NCBI RefSeq assembly: GCF_030818015.1
Contig: NZ_JAUSZX010000001.1
Span: forward strand, 2,232,001-2,296,000
Reading direction: 5' to 3'
Length of the DNA: 64,000 bases
From: Arthrobacter globiformis
GTDB taxonomy: Bacteria; Actinomycetota; Actinomycetes; Actinomycetales; Micrococcaceae
Below are positions 35,049 to 43,237 of the stretch, piece after piece (position 1 is the stretch's first letter; each line of letters starts with the position of its first letter). Made by a program: the position numbers and the translations under genes. Below the pieces are notes generated by a model. The model saw only the letters and a list, made by a program, of their open reading frames with translations. It made no database searches and was not told the DNA's origin.

Positions 35049-35072
35049 GAAAGCCCCTCGGAAGGGGCTTTC
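35049..35072. terminator. Perfect 10-bp hairpin
   Basis: GAAAGCCCCT-CGGA-AGGGGCTTTC. Confidence 0.75.
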
Positions 35073-35581
35073 AACGAATGGGACAGATAGTGCGTGGTAT
35101 TGGTCTGCGGTGATGTGCTCCTCCTCCCCGGGCACTGCGTGTGCCCATGCCGGTTTCAGTAACAAAGGACTTTAATAGTCGACCAGCCGTCCGTCCAGCG
35201 ACACCGGCGTTCCGGCGCCAGTATTACGCATCCCGTGGAGACGGTACGGACGGGGGCTTAACTCGGCTCCACTACGGGCAATTTGTACCGAGGTCCTCTG
35301 CGCCAAACGTGCATTTAGCTCGTTGTGGCCTTGCTTGTCCCTGTTGCGGGGACCCAGCCGTAGAGCGCCAGCACGGAAGGTCCACGAGATCTGCCAGCGC
35401 TACAGGCTGATTTACACCACCGGCCGCCCTGGAAACAGCTCGGCTCCACCTGGGCCAAGCCCTTCGACCCCTAGCTCGTCCAGGTTGTCGTGGTCTGGCG
35501 CCGTATCGTGTGCTGGTCAAGAATGGCCAGGTGGGTGTGTTGAGTCCGACTGGCCGTTCCTCCGGATGGCCCCATGTTCCG
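35073..35581. other. Stretch without a recognisable gene
   Basis: Short frames only, none with family resemblance. Likely a junction between mobile debris and the envelope-stress cluster. Confidence 0.35.
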
Positions 35582-35827
35582 TCAGGGTCTTGGCGGCGGG
35601 CGGCCGGGCCGGCGTCTGGCCGCGAAGTAGGCCAGAGCGGCCATGGCGGCGAAGAAGAACACGGTGGCGGGAAGGTAGTTGGCAATCAGCAGCATCCAGA
35701 CGCCGCATAGCAGCAGCGCCGGTGGGAGGAGGATGGCCGTTGCCCAGAATGTCTTGCCTTGGTGCCGGCCGGTTCCGTTCGTGTTTCCTTCGGGCGGGTT
35801 TTCCTGGTTGTCGGGTTCAGAGTTCAT
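35582..35827 (-). CDS. Small two-helix membrane protein of the Asp23 cluster
   Basis: 81 aa: polar N-terminus, helices TFWATAILLPPALLLCGVWM and LPATVFFFAAMAALAYFAA, and the end RRRPGRPPPRP. Last gene of the leftward sigma/Asp23 operon, 117 bases after the Asp23 gene. Probably an envelope partner of the Asp23 proteins, by context only. Confidence 0.65.
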   Translation of the reverse strand: MNSEPDNQENPPEGNTNGTGRHQGKTFWATAILLPPALLLCGVWMLLIANYLPATVFFFAAMAALAYFAARRRPGRPPPRP

Positions 35828-35944
35828 GCCGGTTCCAATGCCGAGGGGGTAGCGCCCGGGAGTCCGGGTGCGGTGCCGTGGTTCGGAATCGTCAAACGGA
35901 TTCGTAACGATGTTGGCGGGGTGGCTGTCATGTTGGTGTTCGGG

Positions 35945-36358
35945 TCAGAGGGGCGTGGGGGGACGGGCCGCTCGGGCAGTGGCTGGGTGCTCTATGGCCA
36001 AGACCGAGATGTCGATGCGCCCGGGGATGAGGCCGGTGTAGCTGATGGTCCGGGTGATCTGCTCCCGCACGGCCTGGGCGACGTTCAGGGCTGGGAAGGC
36101 GATGTCGGTGGCGATGTCGAGCTGGACGTCGGCGATGCCGTTGTGGACGGTGACGAAGACGCCATCGTGCCGGGCGGGGGTGGTGCCGGTGTCTGTCCTG
36201 CGGAGATTTTGGACTGTTCCTTTTCCCAGGTGGGTGAGAAAGTTTTTCAGGGTCGGTTCGAGCCGGAGGACACCTGGTGTATCGAGGGCGGTGCGGGCAG
36301 CAAGGTCGGCAATGAGGTGGCGGCTGATCAGCCGGGCTTCGAGGGGACGCTCAGACAT
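35945..36358 (-). CDS. Asp23/Gls24 family envelope stress protein
   Basis: 137 aa. Divergent Asp23 domain with GVLRLEPTLKNFLTHLGKGT, the strand pair GVFVTVHNGIADVQLDIATD and RTISYTGLIPGRIDISVLAI. In Firmicutes Asp23 is anchored at the membrane by AmaP. Its start overlaps the end of the zinc-finger/Asp23 fusion gene by eight bases, so the two are translated together. Confidence 0.8.
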   Translation of the reverse strand: MSERPLEARLISRHLIADLAARTALDTPGVLRLEPTLKNFLTHLGKGTVQNLRRTDTGTTPARHDGVFVTVHNGIADVQLDIATDIAFPALNVAQAVREQITRTISYTGLIPGRIDISVLAIEHPATARAARPPTPL

Positions 36359-36935
36359 CGTAGAAATCCTCCACGGTGATGTTGACGGCTCCGGCGTTGA
36401 GTCCGACGTGCGTGGTGATCATGCCGATGATCCGCTGACGCAGCAGCTCGGCGGTTCCGGGGATGTCGGTGCCGGAGGCCACGGCGATTCGAAGGTGCAC
36501 CGAGATGCCGGCGGTCCCAGCGGGGCGGGGGGCGTCCGCGGTATCCGGGTCAGGATGGACTCGGCAGCGACGGGCCCGTACTCCCGGAAGGGCATCGGCG
36601 CCGAACCAGATGACTGAAGTGATGGCTTGCTCGCTGATCGTGATGTTCCCCTGGTCGGCCCGGTAGACGGGCAGCCGGCTGCCCCTTCGGACTTCGGCGC
36701 GGGCCACGTTCATGATGGCGTCCTTGACGGCGTGATGGGGCTGCAGGGAGGCGTCTTCTGCATCATTGTCCCGGAGCGTGCGGGCGGCCTGCGCGAGCTT
36801 TGCCAGGCTGGCCCGTGCCGTCCGGCACTGGACGCAGCCGCTTTCGTGGGCGGTGGGGGGCTGGTTGATGGTTGCCCAGACCTCGTCGATGCTGCGGCCA
36901 CAGCCCAGGAGGGGGATGGTTTCGTCTATTGCCAT
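36351..36935 (-). CDS. Fusion of a zinc anti-sigma-like motif and an Asp23 domain
   Basis: 194 aa. The N-terminus has LLGCGRSIDEVWATINQPP then HESGCVQC, i.e. C(x)nHx3Cx2C, the ZAS arrangement of RsrA-type zinc anti-sigma factors. A helical linker follows, then an Asp23-like domain from about residue 90 (GNITISEQAITSVIWFGADA; GISVHLRIAVASGTDIPGTA; GAVNITVEDFYDV). The gene overlaps the ECF sigma gene by ten bases, the usual place for an anti-sigma. I infer an anti-sigma that senses or joins the Asp23 layer; not demonstrated. Confidence 0.75.
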   Translation of the reverse strand: MAIDETIPLLGCGRSIDEVWATINQPPTAHESGCVQCRTARASLAKLAQAARTLRDNDAEDASLQPHHAVKDAIMNVARAEVRRGSRLPVYRADQGNITISEQAITSVIWFGADALPGVRARRCRVHPDPDTADAPRPAGTAGISVHLRIAVASGTDIPGTAELLRQRIIGMITTHVGLNAGAVNITVEDFYDV

Positions 36936-37528
36936 TGACTCATCTTTTCCGCGAGTTGTGCGCGTGCTCTGGCGAGGCGGCCTCTGACCGTTTGTTCACT
37001 GACCTTTAGCGTTGCGGCTATTTCAGCGTAGCTGCGTTCGTGGATTTCCCGCAGGAGCCAGCAGGCGCGCTGCCCGGGCGGGAGGGTCAACAGCGCTGTG
37101 GCCAGGCCGTCGATCTCGCAGGAGATTTCCGCTTCGCGGGCGGGATCGCCTCCGGCTCGCGGTCCGGCGAAGGAATCGGCGGTTGTTTGCAGAGTCACCG
37201 GTTCCTGGACGAGCTCCGCCCGGCTGGACCGTCGACGCAGCCTGTCCAGGCAGCGGTTGGTGGCCATTTGGTAGAGCCATCCGCTGAAAGCCTGCACGCT
37301 TGTCAGCAGCGGCAGCTTTCTCCAGCAGGCCACGAGGGTGTCCTGCACGACGTCTTCGGCCTCGCCGCGGTCATGGAGCATTCGGAAAGCGAGACGGAAT
37401 AGTCTGCCCTGATACGCCTCGACGAGGTATTCGAAGGCGTCCAGGTTGCCGTCCTGGGCCCGGGCGACGACGGTCGCCTCGTCAAGATCCTCGGGCCGGG
37501 TCAGGACAACGGGTTCGCGCTCGTCCAT
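36926..37528 (-). CDS. ECF-type RNA polymerase sigma factor
   Basis: 200 aa. Region 2: VEAYQGRLFRLAFRMLHDRG then EAEDVVQDTLVACWRKL; region 4: LATALLTLPPGQRACWLLRE, IHERSYAEIAATLKVSEQTV, RGRLARARAQL. ATG 37528 is chosen; GTG 37534 with better ribosome-site spacing is an alternative. It heads the leftward operon with the zinc/Asp23 fusion and stands divergent to the second Asp23 operon, so it probably drives both. Envelope stress is the likely cue. Confidence 0.88.
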   Translation of the reverse strand: MDEREPVVLTRPEDLDEATVVARAQDGNLDAFEYLVEAYQGRLFRLAFRMLHDRGEAEDVVQDTLVACWRKLPLLTSVQAFSGWLYQMATNRCLDRLRRRSSRAELVQEPVTLQTTADSFAGPRAGGDPAREAEISCEIDGLATALLTLPPGQRACWLLREIHERSYAEIAATLKVSEQTVRGRLARARAQLAEKMSQWQ

Positions 37529-37737
37529 CGTCACCGCTATCCCCTTTGGCCCCGGAACCGCGCCATCCTGGTTCCGGGATTTAAGAACAATATTTTCAGA
37601 CGGAGCCGGCCATGGGAATGCCCAGTCCGGGGGAAGCAGGGACAAAACAGTTTGCCTTTCCGCGTGACGTTTAGTGGTGACGTGCGTCTTTAACCATGTA
37701 GGCAAAATCGCATCGGTTGATTTAGGAGATGGTTCCC

Positions 37738-38238
37738 GTGACAGAAGCCCCGCAGCTTCCAGGACAGTACGGAGGCATGGCGGCAACGCAGGAGGAGCAG
37801 ATACGGAACGCCGCCGTTGAGACTCGCCGCAGCACTGACCTGCTGCACACGGACCGGGGGGATACCACGATTGAGGAAACTGTGGTCCAGAAGCTGGCCG
37901 GCATGGCCACGCGTGAGGTTCCCGGCGTGTATGCGATGGGCAGCGCTGCCCGGCGCGCGTTCGGCGCGATGACCGAGCGCATTCCCGGTTCCCAGACGAA
38001 TGTGAGCGGCGGGGTGAGCGTGGAGAAGGGCGAACGCCAGACCGCCATCGACTTAAGCATCGTCGTGGAGTACGGAACGTCCATTGTCGAGGTGAGCCAA
38101 GGTATCCGGCGCAATGTCATCCAGTCGGTGGAGCGCGCAACCGGTCTGGAGGTACTGGAAGTGAATGTCCACGTCACCGATGTTCATCTGCCCGAGGATG
38201 AGCGGCCCCAAGAAGACACCAAGAAGCCCCTGGAGTAA
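37738..38238 (+). CDS. Asp23/Gls24 family envelope stress protein
   Basis: 166 aa from GTG 37738, chosen because AGGAG lies nine bases upstream; ATG 37729 is too close to it. A canonical Asp23 domain: GDTTIEETVVQKLAGMATRE, VPGVYAMG, GGVSVEKGERQTAIDLSIVV, EYGTSIVEVSQGIRRNVIQS and LEVLEVNVHVTDVHL. First gene of the rightward envelope-stress operon ending in AmaP. Confidence 0.93.
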   Translation: MTEAPQLPGQYGGMAATQEEQIRNAAVETRRSTDLLHTDRGDTTIEETVVQKLAGMATREVPGVYAMGSAARRAFGAMTERIPGSQTNVSGGVSVEKGERQTAIDLSIVVEYGTSIVEVSQGIRRNVIQSVERATGLEVLEVNVHVTDVHLPEDERPQEDTKKPLE

Positions 38239-38295
38239 CCACCACCCGCCCGGCCTGGTTTTCGGGCGGGTAACCGATTCTGGAAGGAGTGCCGC

Positions 38296-38475
38296 ATGTC
38301 CACTACACGATGGTGTCTGGCCATCGGTCTGGTATTAGGAATCGTTTTGGCCTTCGGAGGTTTTACAGCCCTGGTGATAGCGGTCCTCTTTGGCCTGATC
38401 GGGCTGCTGGTGGGCCGTATTGCGGAAGGGAAACTGGATCTGCAGGCCCTGTTCGGCAAAGCATCCAGCCGATGA
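38296..38475 (+). CDS. DUF2273-like small membrane protein
   Basis: 59 aa with two helices (WCLAIGLVLGIVLAFGGFTA; VIAVLFGLIGLLVGRIAEG) behind GGAAGGAG. DUF2273 proteins accompany Asp23 and AmaP. Its stop overlaps the next start (ATGA). Confidence 0.82.
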   Translation: MSTTRWCLAIGLVLGIVLAFGGFTALVIAVLFGLIGLLVGRIAEGKLDLQALFGKASSR

Positions 38476-38867
38476 ATGCCACTGCAGCACATGCCGGTTC
38501 CCGGGACCTGAATTCGCGGGGGCGCACTGTCCTTGACCGGAAGGTGGTGGAGAAGATCGCCAGTCAGGTCGCCAGCGAAGAGTCCTTTGCCGGCGGGTCC
38601 TCCGGAGGGTTTCTGGGTATCGGAGCACATTCGGACTTTTCCGCCCGGCCCGAAGTCACGGTGGAGCTGGCCGGTAATATCGCCGCCCTCAGCATGGAAA
38701 TAGGGCTGCTCTACCCGGTACCGCTGCGCCAGGTCACCGAACAGTTGCGCCGCCGGATCAGCGAACGCGTCACCGCCCTGACCGGGGTGGAGGTACGCCA
38801 GATCGACATCACCGTGTCCTGGCTGAAACCTGCCGATGAAACCACGGGCCGCCGGAGGCTGTTATGA
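38472..38867 (+). CDS. Asp23/Gls24 family protein, second copy in operon
   Basis: 131 aa from ATG 38472, set by the 4-base overlap. Asp23 core: GRTVLDRKVVEKIASQVASE, PEVTVELAGNIAALSMEIGL, RRRISERVTALTGVEVRQID. Stop overlaps the next start by four bases, so the whole block is translationally chained. Confidence 0.85.
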   Translation: MNATAAHAGSRDLNSRGRTVLDRKVVEKIASQVASEESFAGGSSGGFLGIGAHSDFSARPEVTVELAGNIAALSMEIGLLYPVPLRQVTEQLRRRISERVTALTGVEVRQIDITVSWLKPADETTGRRRLL

Positions 38868-39445
38868 GCCGGCACGATGGGAAGGCTACGCCCCTGCGGC
38901 ACCGTCCCAGCCGGGCTGTTCCTGCCCTGATCCTGGGAACGCTGCTTCTGGCCGCCGGCGTGGCGCTGGTATGGGCGGCAGTCGCCCGGCTGCTCACGGG
39001 ATCCTGGCCGGTGTATCTGGCCGGCCCCCGGGACTGGCTGACCGGTTTGACGTGGAACGATCCGGGAGTCTGGGCCGTGGGGGCTGCGGCGGCGGTCGTG
39101 GGGGTCGTCCTGTTAGTGGCAGCACTGGTTCCAGGCCGCTTTAACGCCCTGCGGCTGCAGGCGCCCGGGGACGGGCGCCTGGTCCCGGTGGCGGGCGCGC
39201 AGGAGATTGTCATGACGCGGCGGGCCGTTGCGCGGTACGCGGCGGCGCACTGTGAACTCGTCGACGGCGTCCGTTCAGCATCGGCCACGGCCTCCGCACG
39301 CGAGGTCCACCTGAACGTGACAACGGCCCTGCACGAAACAGGGGAGCTGCGCGGGCGTGTCATTGCCGTGGTCAGGGAACGCCTTACCGGCGCCGGGCTC
39401 AACCCGGTCCCAAAGGTCACCGCGTCCGTCCGGTCCAAGGAATGA
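38864..39445 (+). CDS. DUF6286 membrane protein
   Basis: 193 aa. Two helices (VPALILGTLLLAAGVALVWA; VWAVGAAAAVVGVVLLVAAL) and a C-terminal cytosolic domain that resembles an Asp23-type alpha/beta unit (VHLNVTTALHETGELRGRVI, VVRERLTGAGLNPVPKVTAS). Annotated as DUF6286 in actinobacterial amaP operons. Coupled by ATGA to the preceding gene. Confidence 0.82.
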   Translation: MSRHDGKATPLRHRPSRAVPALILGTLLLAAGVALVWAAVARLLTGSWPVYLAGPRDWLTGLTWNDPGVWAVGAAAAVVGVVLLVAALVPGRFNALRLQAPGDGRLVPVAGAQEIVMTRRAVARYAAAHCELVDGVRSASATASAREVHLNVTTALHETGELRGRVIAVVRERLTGAGLNPVPKVTASVRSKE

Positions 39446-39488
39446 CCCGCGGCAACCATCCTCCCGCATTCCGGAAAGTAGGCACCCC

Positions 39489-40109
39489 ATGCGACAACAC
39501 GCCGGAGCGTTGAACCGCACCTGGCTGGTCATCCTTGGCATTCTCGCCCTGGCCGGCGGCGTCCTGATACTGCTGGCCGCCAGCGGAACGCTGCACGCCA
39601 TGAGCCCTGCAACGGTCGCTGCAGAGAATCCCGTCGTGACAGGGGACCTGCACACAGTCTTCGAGCCGGCCTCTGTTACGGCCATTGTCCTGGTGGCCGG
39701 GATTCTCCTGGGCGCCCTGGGGTTGTTGTGGATCCTGGCACAGATTCCACGAAGGAATCCCGCCGACAGGTACCGGCTGCATCAGGACCCCGCCTCCGGA
39801 ACCACACTATGTGAAGCCTCGGTACTGGGCTCCGCCGTGGAAAACCAGATCAATACCCTGCCCGGTGTTGTGGGTTCCTCGGCGCTGCTGCGCGGCAGCG
39901 CCAGGGAACCGGATCTCACGATGAAAGTCACGGTCAACAACCGCGCCGACATCCAGGACATCCTCCACAGCATTAACGCCAGGGTCATTCCGGACCTCTC
40001 CACGGCCTTGGAAACACCGCTGCGGCGGACAGGAATCCAGCTCGAGGTCAGCGGCCGCAACCCCGTTTCCGGCTCCACCGTGGCGACCACCGGCACCGTC
40101 ATCTACTAA
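39489..40109 (+). CDS. amaP: Alkaline shock response membrane anchor protein AmaP
   Basis: 206 aa. N-terminal helix WLVILGILALAGGVLILLAA, a loop, then IVLVAGILLGALGLLWILAQ, and a cytosolic domain SAVENQINTLPGVVGSSALL ... TMKVTVNNRADIQDILHSIN. In Staphylococcus AmaP anchors Asp23 to the membrane. Last gene of the operon, 43 bases after DUF6286. ATG 39489 is the first start consistent with the hydrophobic N-terminus. Confidence 0.85.
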   Translation: MRQHAGALNRTWLVILGILALAGGVLILLAASGTLHAMSPATVAAENPVVTGDLHTVFEPASVTAIVLVAGILLGALGLLWILAQIPRRNPADRYRLHQDPASGTTLCEASVLGSAVENQINTLPGVVGSSALLRGSAREPDLTMKVTVNNRADIQDILHSINARVIPDLSTALETPLRRTGIQLEVSGRNPVSGSTVATTGTVIY

Positions 40110-40337
40110 AGAACAAGTCACACCGGCTGATGCCCGTGGCCGAGGCCGTCCGTTCGCCCGGGGAAGAGTCAAACGCCCCCGTCGTAAGGAATAACGGACA
40201 CCCTACATGCGAACCCTCAAGCAACAGCTGCATGTCTGGCCCCGCTGGAAACCCCGCCCTCTTGCAGGCCTGAAAACCCCCGTTACGACGCCCCCGCTGG
40301 GCGGAAAAGCCGCATCGATCTCGGTCCACCAGTAGCC

Positions 40338-40520
40338 TTTCTTTCGCAGGTCGACGGCAAACCCGGACGATTCGATAAGCGCGTTGACGCCGACATCCCG
40401 GATACAGCCCCGGGAGAACAGTTCGTACGCGCTATTGAGGATATGTTCCGTAACACCAAGCAGGGCCTCGATGGATGGCCCGGCAGCGGATCGACGTGCC
40501 AAGCCCCGCGCACCGGTCAC
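40338..40520 (-). pseudogene. TetR-family N-terminal remnant
   Basis: Reads ILNSAYELFSRGCIRDVGVN then ALIESSGFAV, the start of a TetR helix-turn-helix, and then runs into unrelated repeat sequence (WTEIDAAFP) with no TFYRHF segment. Related remnants lie at 54652 and 55669. Confidence 0.7.
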
Positions 40521-40532
40521 GGTACGGAAGTC

Positions 40533-40802
40533 CTAGGTCCGCGGTGTTGTCGATGCAGGACCGGAAAAACGGACCTCCGGCCCTTCCGGCGTGGCGTGGC
40601 GGGCTTTGTCCAGGATGAAGTCCCGGTCCTCCTGTGACAACAGAGTGCCGCCGTGCAGGTCCCGGTCCGCTGGTTTGCCGATCTCCTTGCAGATAATGGC
40701 GGCTATCGTCCGCGGCAGGATCGCGGAACCCGGGTTTTCAGTGAGCCATTGCTGCGTGGAGGGGCTGAGCCTGTCCCAGTTCCCCCTGATGTCCATCTCC
40801 AT
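40533..40802 (-). CDS. Small hypothetical protein, paralogue of 55414-55629
   Basis: 89 aa: MEMDIRGNWDRLSPSTQQWL, SAILPRTIAAIICKEIGKPA and LLSQEDRDFILDKARHA. The paralogue in the inverted duplicate is nearly identical over 70 residues, but here a tail (TPEGPEVRFSGPASTTPRT) is added. The motif spacing suggests a helical protein. Function unknown; conservation between copies suggests it is a real gene. Confidence 0.6.
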   Translation of the reverse strand: MEMDIRGNWDRLSPSTQQWLTENPGSAILPRTIAAIICKEIGKPADRDLHGGTLLSQEDRDFILDKARHATPEGPEVRFSGPASTTPRT

Positions 40803-40908
40803 TGATGTGCCTTCCTGGGCAGAGAGCGCCACCCCGCCCAATACAGGCGAGTGGATCGCGCCCAGCCTACGTCCAGCGACGGGTTTCCGAAAGAGACCGC
40901 CGGTTGAA

Positions 40909-41034
40909 TCACAACGACAGGAAGGTCACGAGTTCCCCGACCCGGCCCTCCGGCCAGTGCTGGGCAATGTCCGCCTGGCTGCGGATGCCCATGAGGTAAT
41001 GCCCGTCAATGACCGGCAGCCTTCGCATCGCTGA
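40909..41034 (-). pseudogene. C-terminal fragment of a CBS-domain protein
   Basis: MRRLPVIDGHYLMGIRSQAD then IAQHWPEGRVGELVTFLSL, the end of a second CBS motif. Upstream sequence belongs to the duplicated block, so the N-terminal CBS is missing. Confidence 0.65.
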
Positions 41035-41684
41035 AGGGTCCGGCAAACTGGAGCCGATTGACCAGTGTGTGGAGGGTCTGATTTGGGGGCGCCTGATTTG
41101 TGGGGGCATTGGGTTCATAGGGTTCGTCAGGTATTCCCTAGGGGAGCGCGAAAGGATCGGACAACAGGCCGATACGGTGACTCCTCGACCAGTCCGCCGG
41201 GCCGGGAATGCACCCCCCTGTACGCCGGGCCCGGCGGGAACCACGCCCCTTGCAGCCAGAAGTCCGGGTTACAGCGCGCCCGCTGGTCGGAAAAGCCGCA
41301 TAGATCTCTGTCAGGCGGCCGGCCTGTCGAAGTGAAGCGACCATGCCAATGGCTCGGCGGAGCGGGATGTTGATCCTCGACGGGTAGATGGAGACCGATC
41401 AGCCCGAAGGTCAGCTCCGAACGCGGCCGGGCCCATAGACTGCCCATTTGGCCATACCCACCTCTACCGAACGGATCCCGATGACCACTCTTGATCCCGA
41501 CACCATGACGTTCACCTACCGCTGCGAGTACAGGAGTATTCCCGGACCGGGTCACGATCCGGAAGACTATCCCATGGGCTGGACCGCCCCGGCGCAACTG
41601 TCGGGGACTATGAGGATTCCGGCAACTCGGGCACGTGCAAGTCGAGACAACCGTTTGTCGCTTTCCTGTGACACACAGCCATGT

Positions 41685-42401
41685 TCAGCCAGCCTTGGTT
41701 TTGAGTTTCGCGTAGACCACGTAGTTGTCGTCGAACAGGCCCGTTGAGGGGTTGTACCCGTCGCAGGTGATGAGCCGCAGTTCCGGGCCCTTGGTGTTGC
41801 CGTAGACCTCGAGCGTGGGGAAGCTGTTCTTTTGGTATGCCGCTGCCCTGGTGACCGTGAAGACGGCCCTGCTGCCGTCGGTGCGCTGCACGGTGATCCC
41901 GGCGCCGGTCTTAAGGGCCCGGAGGTCCGCGAACACCCCCGGGCCGCCGTCGGTAGCGTTGACGTGGCCCAGCATCACGGCCGGGCCGGTCTCGCCCGGC
42001 GATGGCGAACCTGAGTACCAGCCCGCCGGAGCACCAGGTCCGTCCGGCGGCACCTCCAGGGACCTGTTCTGCCGCAGACCCAGCTTCACCAGCGGCGACT
42101 GCACGTCAATCGCTGGAATGGTCAAAGTCACGGGAGCGGGGGCCGGCCGGGCAGGAGAGGGCACAAGTGCTGATCGGCCGGCTGAGGCGGGTGTGCTTTG
42201 AGCCGGCTTCGGTGGCGGTGGCGTCGTCGCGGGGGCAGCGGGCCGGTTCGCTGCGCCGGCCGTTGAGGAGGCTGTGGCGCCCGGGGAAGGCGCGGTTGAT
42301 GGGGCTGCGGTTCCGCAGCCGCTCAGGACCAAGCCGGTCAGGATCAGGAGGGCGGCTGCCGCGAACGGGGCACTGCGGCTGTGTGGGGATGCTGTGGCCA
42401 T
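41685..42401 (-). CDS. Class F sortase
   Basis: 238 aa. Signal/anchor helix FAAAALLILTGLVLSGC (also a lipobox), a Pro/Ala/Ser linker, then the sortase domain. Catalytic His lies in VMLGHVNATDGGPGVFADL and Cys in LRLITCDGYNPSTG; the end FDDNYVVYAKL is where the active-site loop closes. Sortases join sorting-signal proteins to the cell wall. The CHRD protein two genes upstream has a matching C-terminal signal and is the likely substrate. Four bases separate it from the lipoprotein gene. Confidence 0.87.
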   Translation of the reverse strand: MATASPHSRSAPFAAAALLILTGLVLSGCGTAAPSTAPSPGATASSTAGAANRPAAPATTPPPPKPAQSTPASAGRSALVPSPARPAPAPVTLTIPAIDVQSPLVKLGLRQNRSLEVPPDGPGAPAGWYSGSPSPGETGPAVMLGHVNATDGGPGVFADLRALKTGAGITVQRTDGSRAVFTVTRAAAYQKNSFPTLEVYGNTKGPELRLITCDGYNPSTGLFDDNYVVYAKLKTKAG

Positions 42402-42405
42402 GGCG

Positions 42406-43053
42406 TTAGTGGTGCTCCTTCCAGCAGGCCAGGATCGTGGTGGACACCTGGTAGGCGAATGCGGCGGGTGTCACCTGGCCGGGCCCCACGGCGGCGGGCA
42501 GCTGTGTGGCGTCCACGTACAGGGTGCTGTTGTCCTTCAGGAAGACCACCGCCCCGCCGCTGGTTTGGTACGCGGGAAACCCGAGGTTGGCGAGCCCTTT
42601 AATGGGTGCCGCGCCTTGGAGCTTCCTCCGCAGGGCGTCGAAGTGTGTCCGGGCCGAGGCCGGGTCCGCCGATTCCTTCACGGAGATGACCAGTGGTCCG
42701 TCAGTGAGGTGGTAGGTGCACGTGTACGTGCTATCTGCCCAGTTGCTCGTGGTGCGGGGCGCTGCTTGGAGGGCCAGGATGGAGGAAATGTCTTCCTTGG
42801 TTTCCTGGCCGCAGATCATCTTGGTGGCATCTGAAGGGCCACTGGCTGTGGATGGGGTGGCGGGGACAGTGTCCGGGCGGCCGCCTGCAGGCTGGTTCTC
42901 CGGCGGTGCGGCTGGGGGGCTTTCTGGCGCGTGGGGTGCTGACGGTGACGCTGGCCCTGTGCTTCCTGCGGCTGCGGAGCAGCCGGTGAGCAGCAGCGAC
43001 GCCATGGCCAGGGCGGCCATCGTGTGCTTGCGGTTTCTCATTGCTGTGGTCAT
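42406..43053 (-). CDS. Lipoprotein of unknown function in sortase operon
   Basis: 215 aa. Signal with lipobox LLLTGC, a Pro/Ala-rich linker, then a domain with MICGQETKEDISSILALQAA, SWADSTYTCTYHL-like segment (NWADSTYTCTYHLTDGPLVI) and the end STTILACWKEHH; the two internal Cys may pair. ATG 43053 follows GGAGAGG. Located between CHRD and sortase genes, so probably part of the same surface system. Confidence 0.72.
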   Translation of the reverse strand: MTTAMRNRKHTMAALAMASLLLTGCSAAAGSTGPASPSAPHAPESPPAAPPENQPAGGRPDTVPATPSTASGPSDATKMICGQETKEDISSILALQAAPRTTSNWADSTYTCTYHLTDGPLVISVKESADPASARTHFDALRRKLQGAAPIKGLANLGFPAYQTSGGAVVFLKDNSTLYVDATQLPAAVGPGQVTPAAFAYQVSTTILACWKEHH

Positions 43054-43237
43054 CCTCGCGTCCTCTCCTTCAGCATGGCCCGATGTTGTGGGCGGAACTG
43101 GCCGGTTCCGCGGCCGGGAATTCTGGCTGCCGCGGGCGCCCCCAAGGCGTCCGCGGCAGCCGGAAATTTCGTGTCCCCTGCCGGCCCTGCTCTGGGCTGT
43201 CAGGGACGACAACCGCCAGGGCCTGGCGCAACGAAGC

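Larger units (their letters stand above)
40335..41345 (-). repeat. Inverted duplicate block, copy A (mate at 55020-55890)
   Basis: Contains a segment that reads, from 41330 leftward, CGGCTTTTCCGACCA-CGGG, AACCCGGACTTCTG, ACAGGGGGGTGCATT, CTGGTCGAGGAGTCACCGT and CCTATGAA-CCAATGCCCCC, then the 89-aa gene and a TetR remnant. The same order occurs on the plus strand at 55020-55890. Both copies keep an opposite-strand hydrophobic frame (GGIGFIGFV). Confidence 0.7.
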
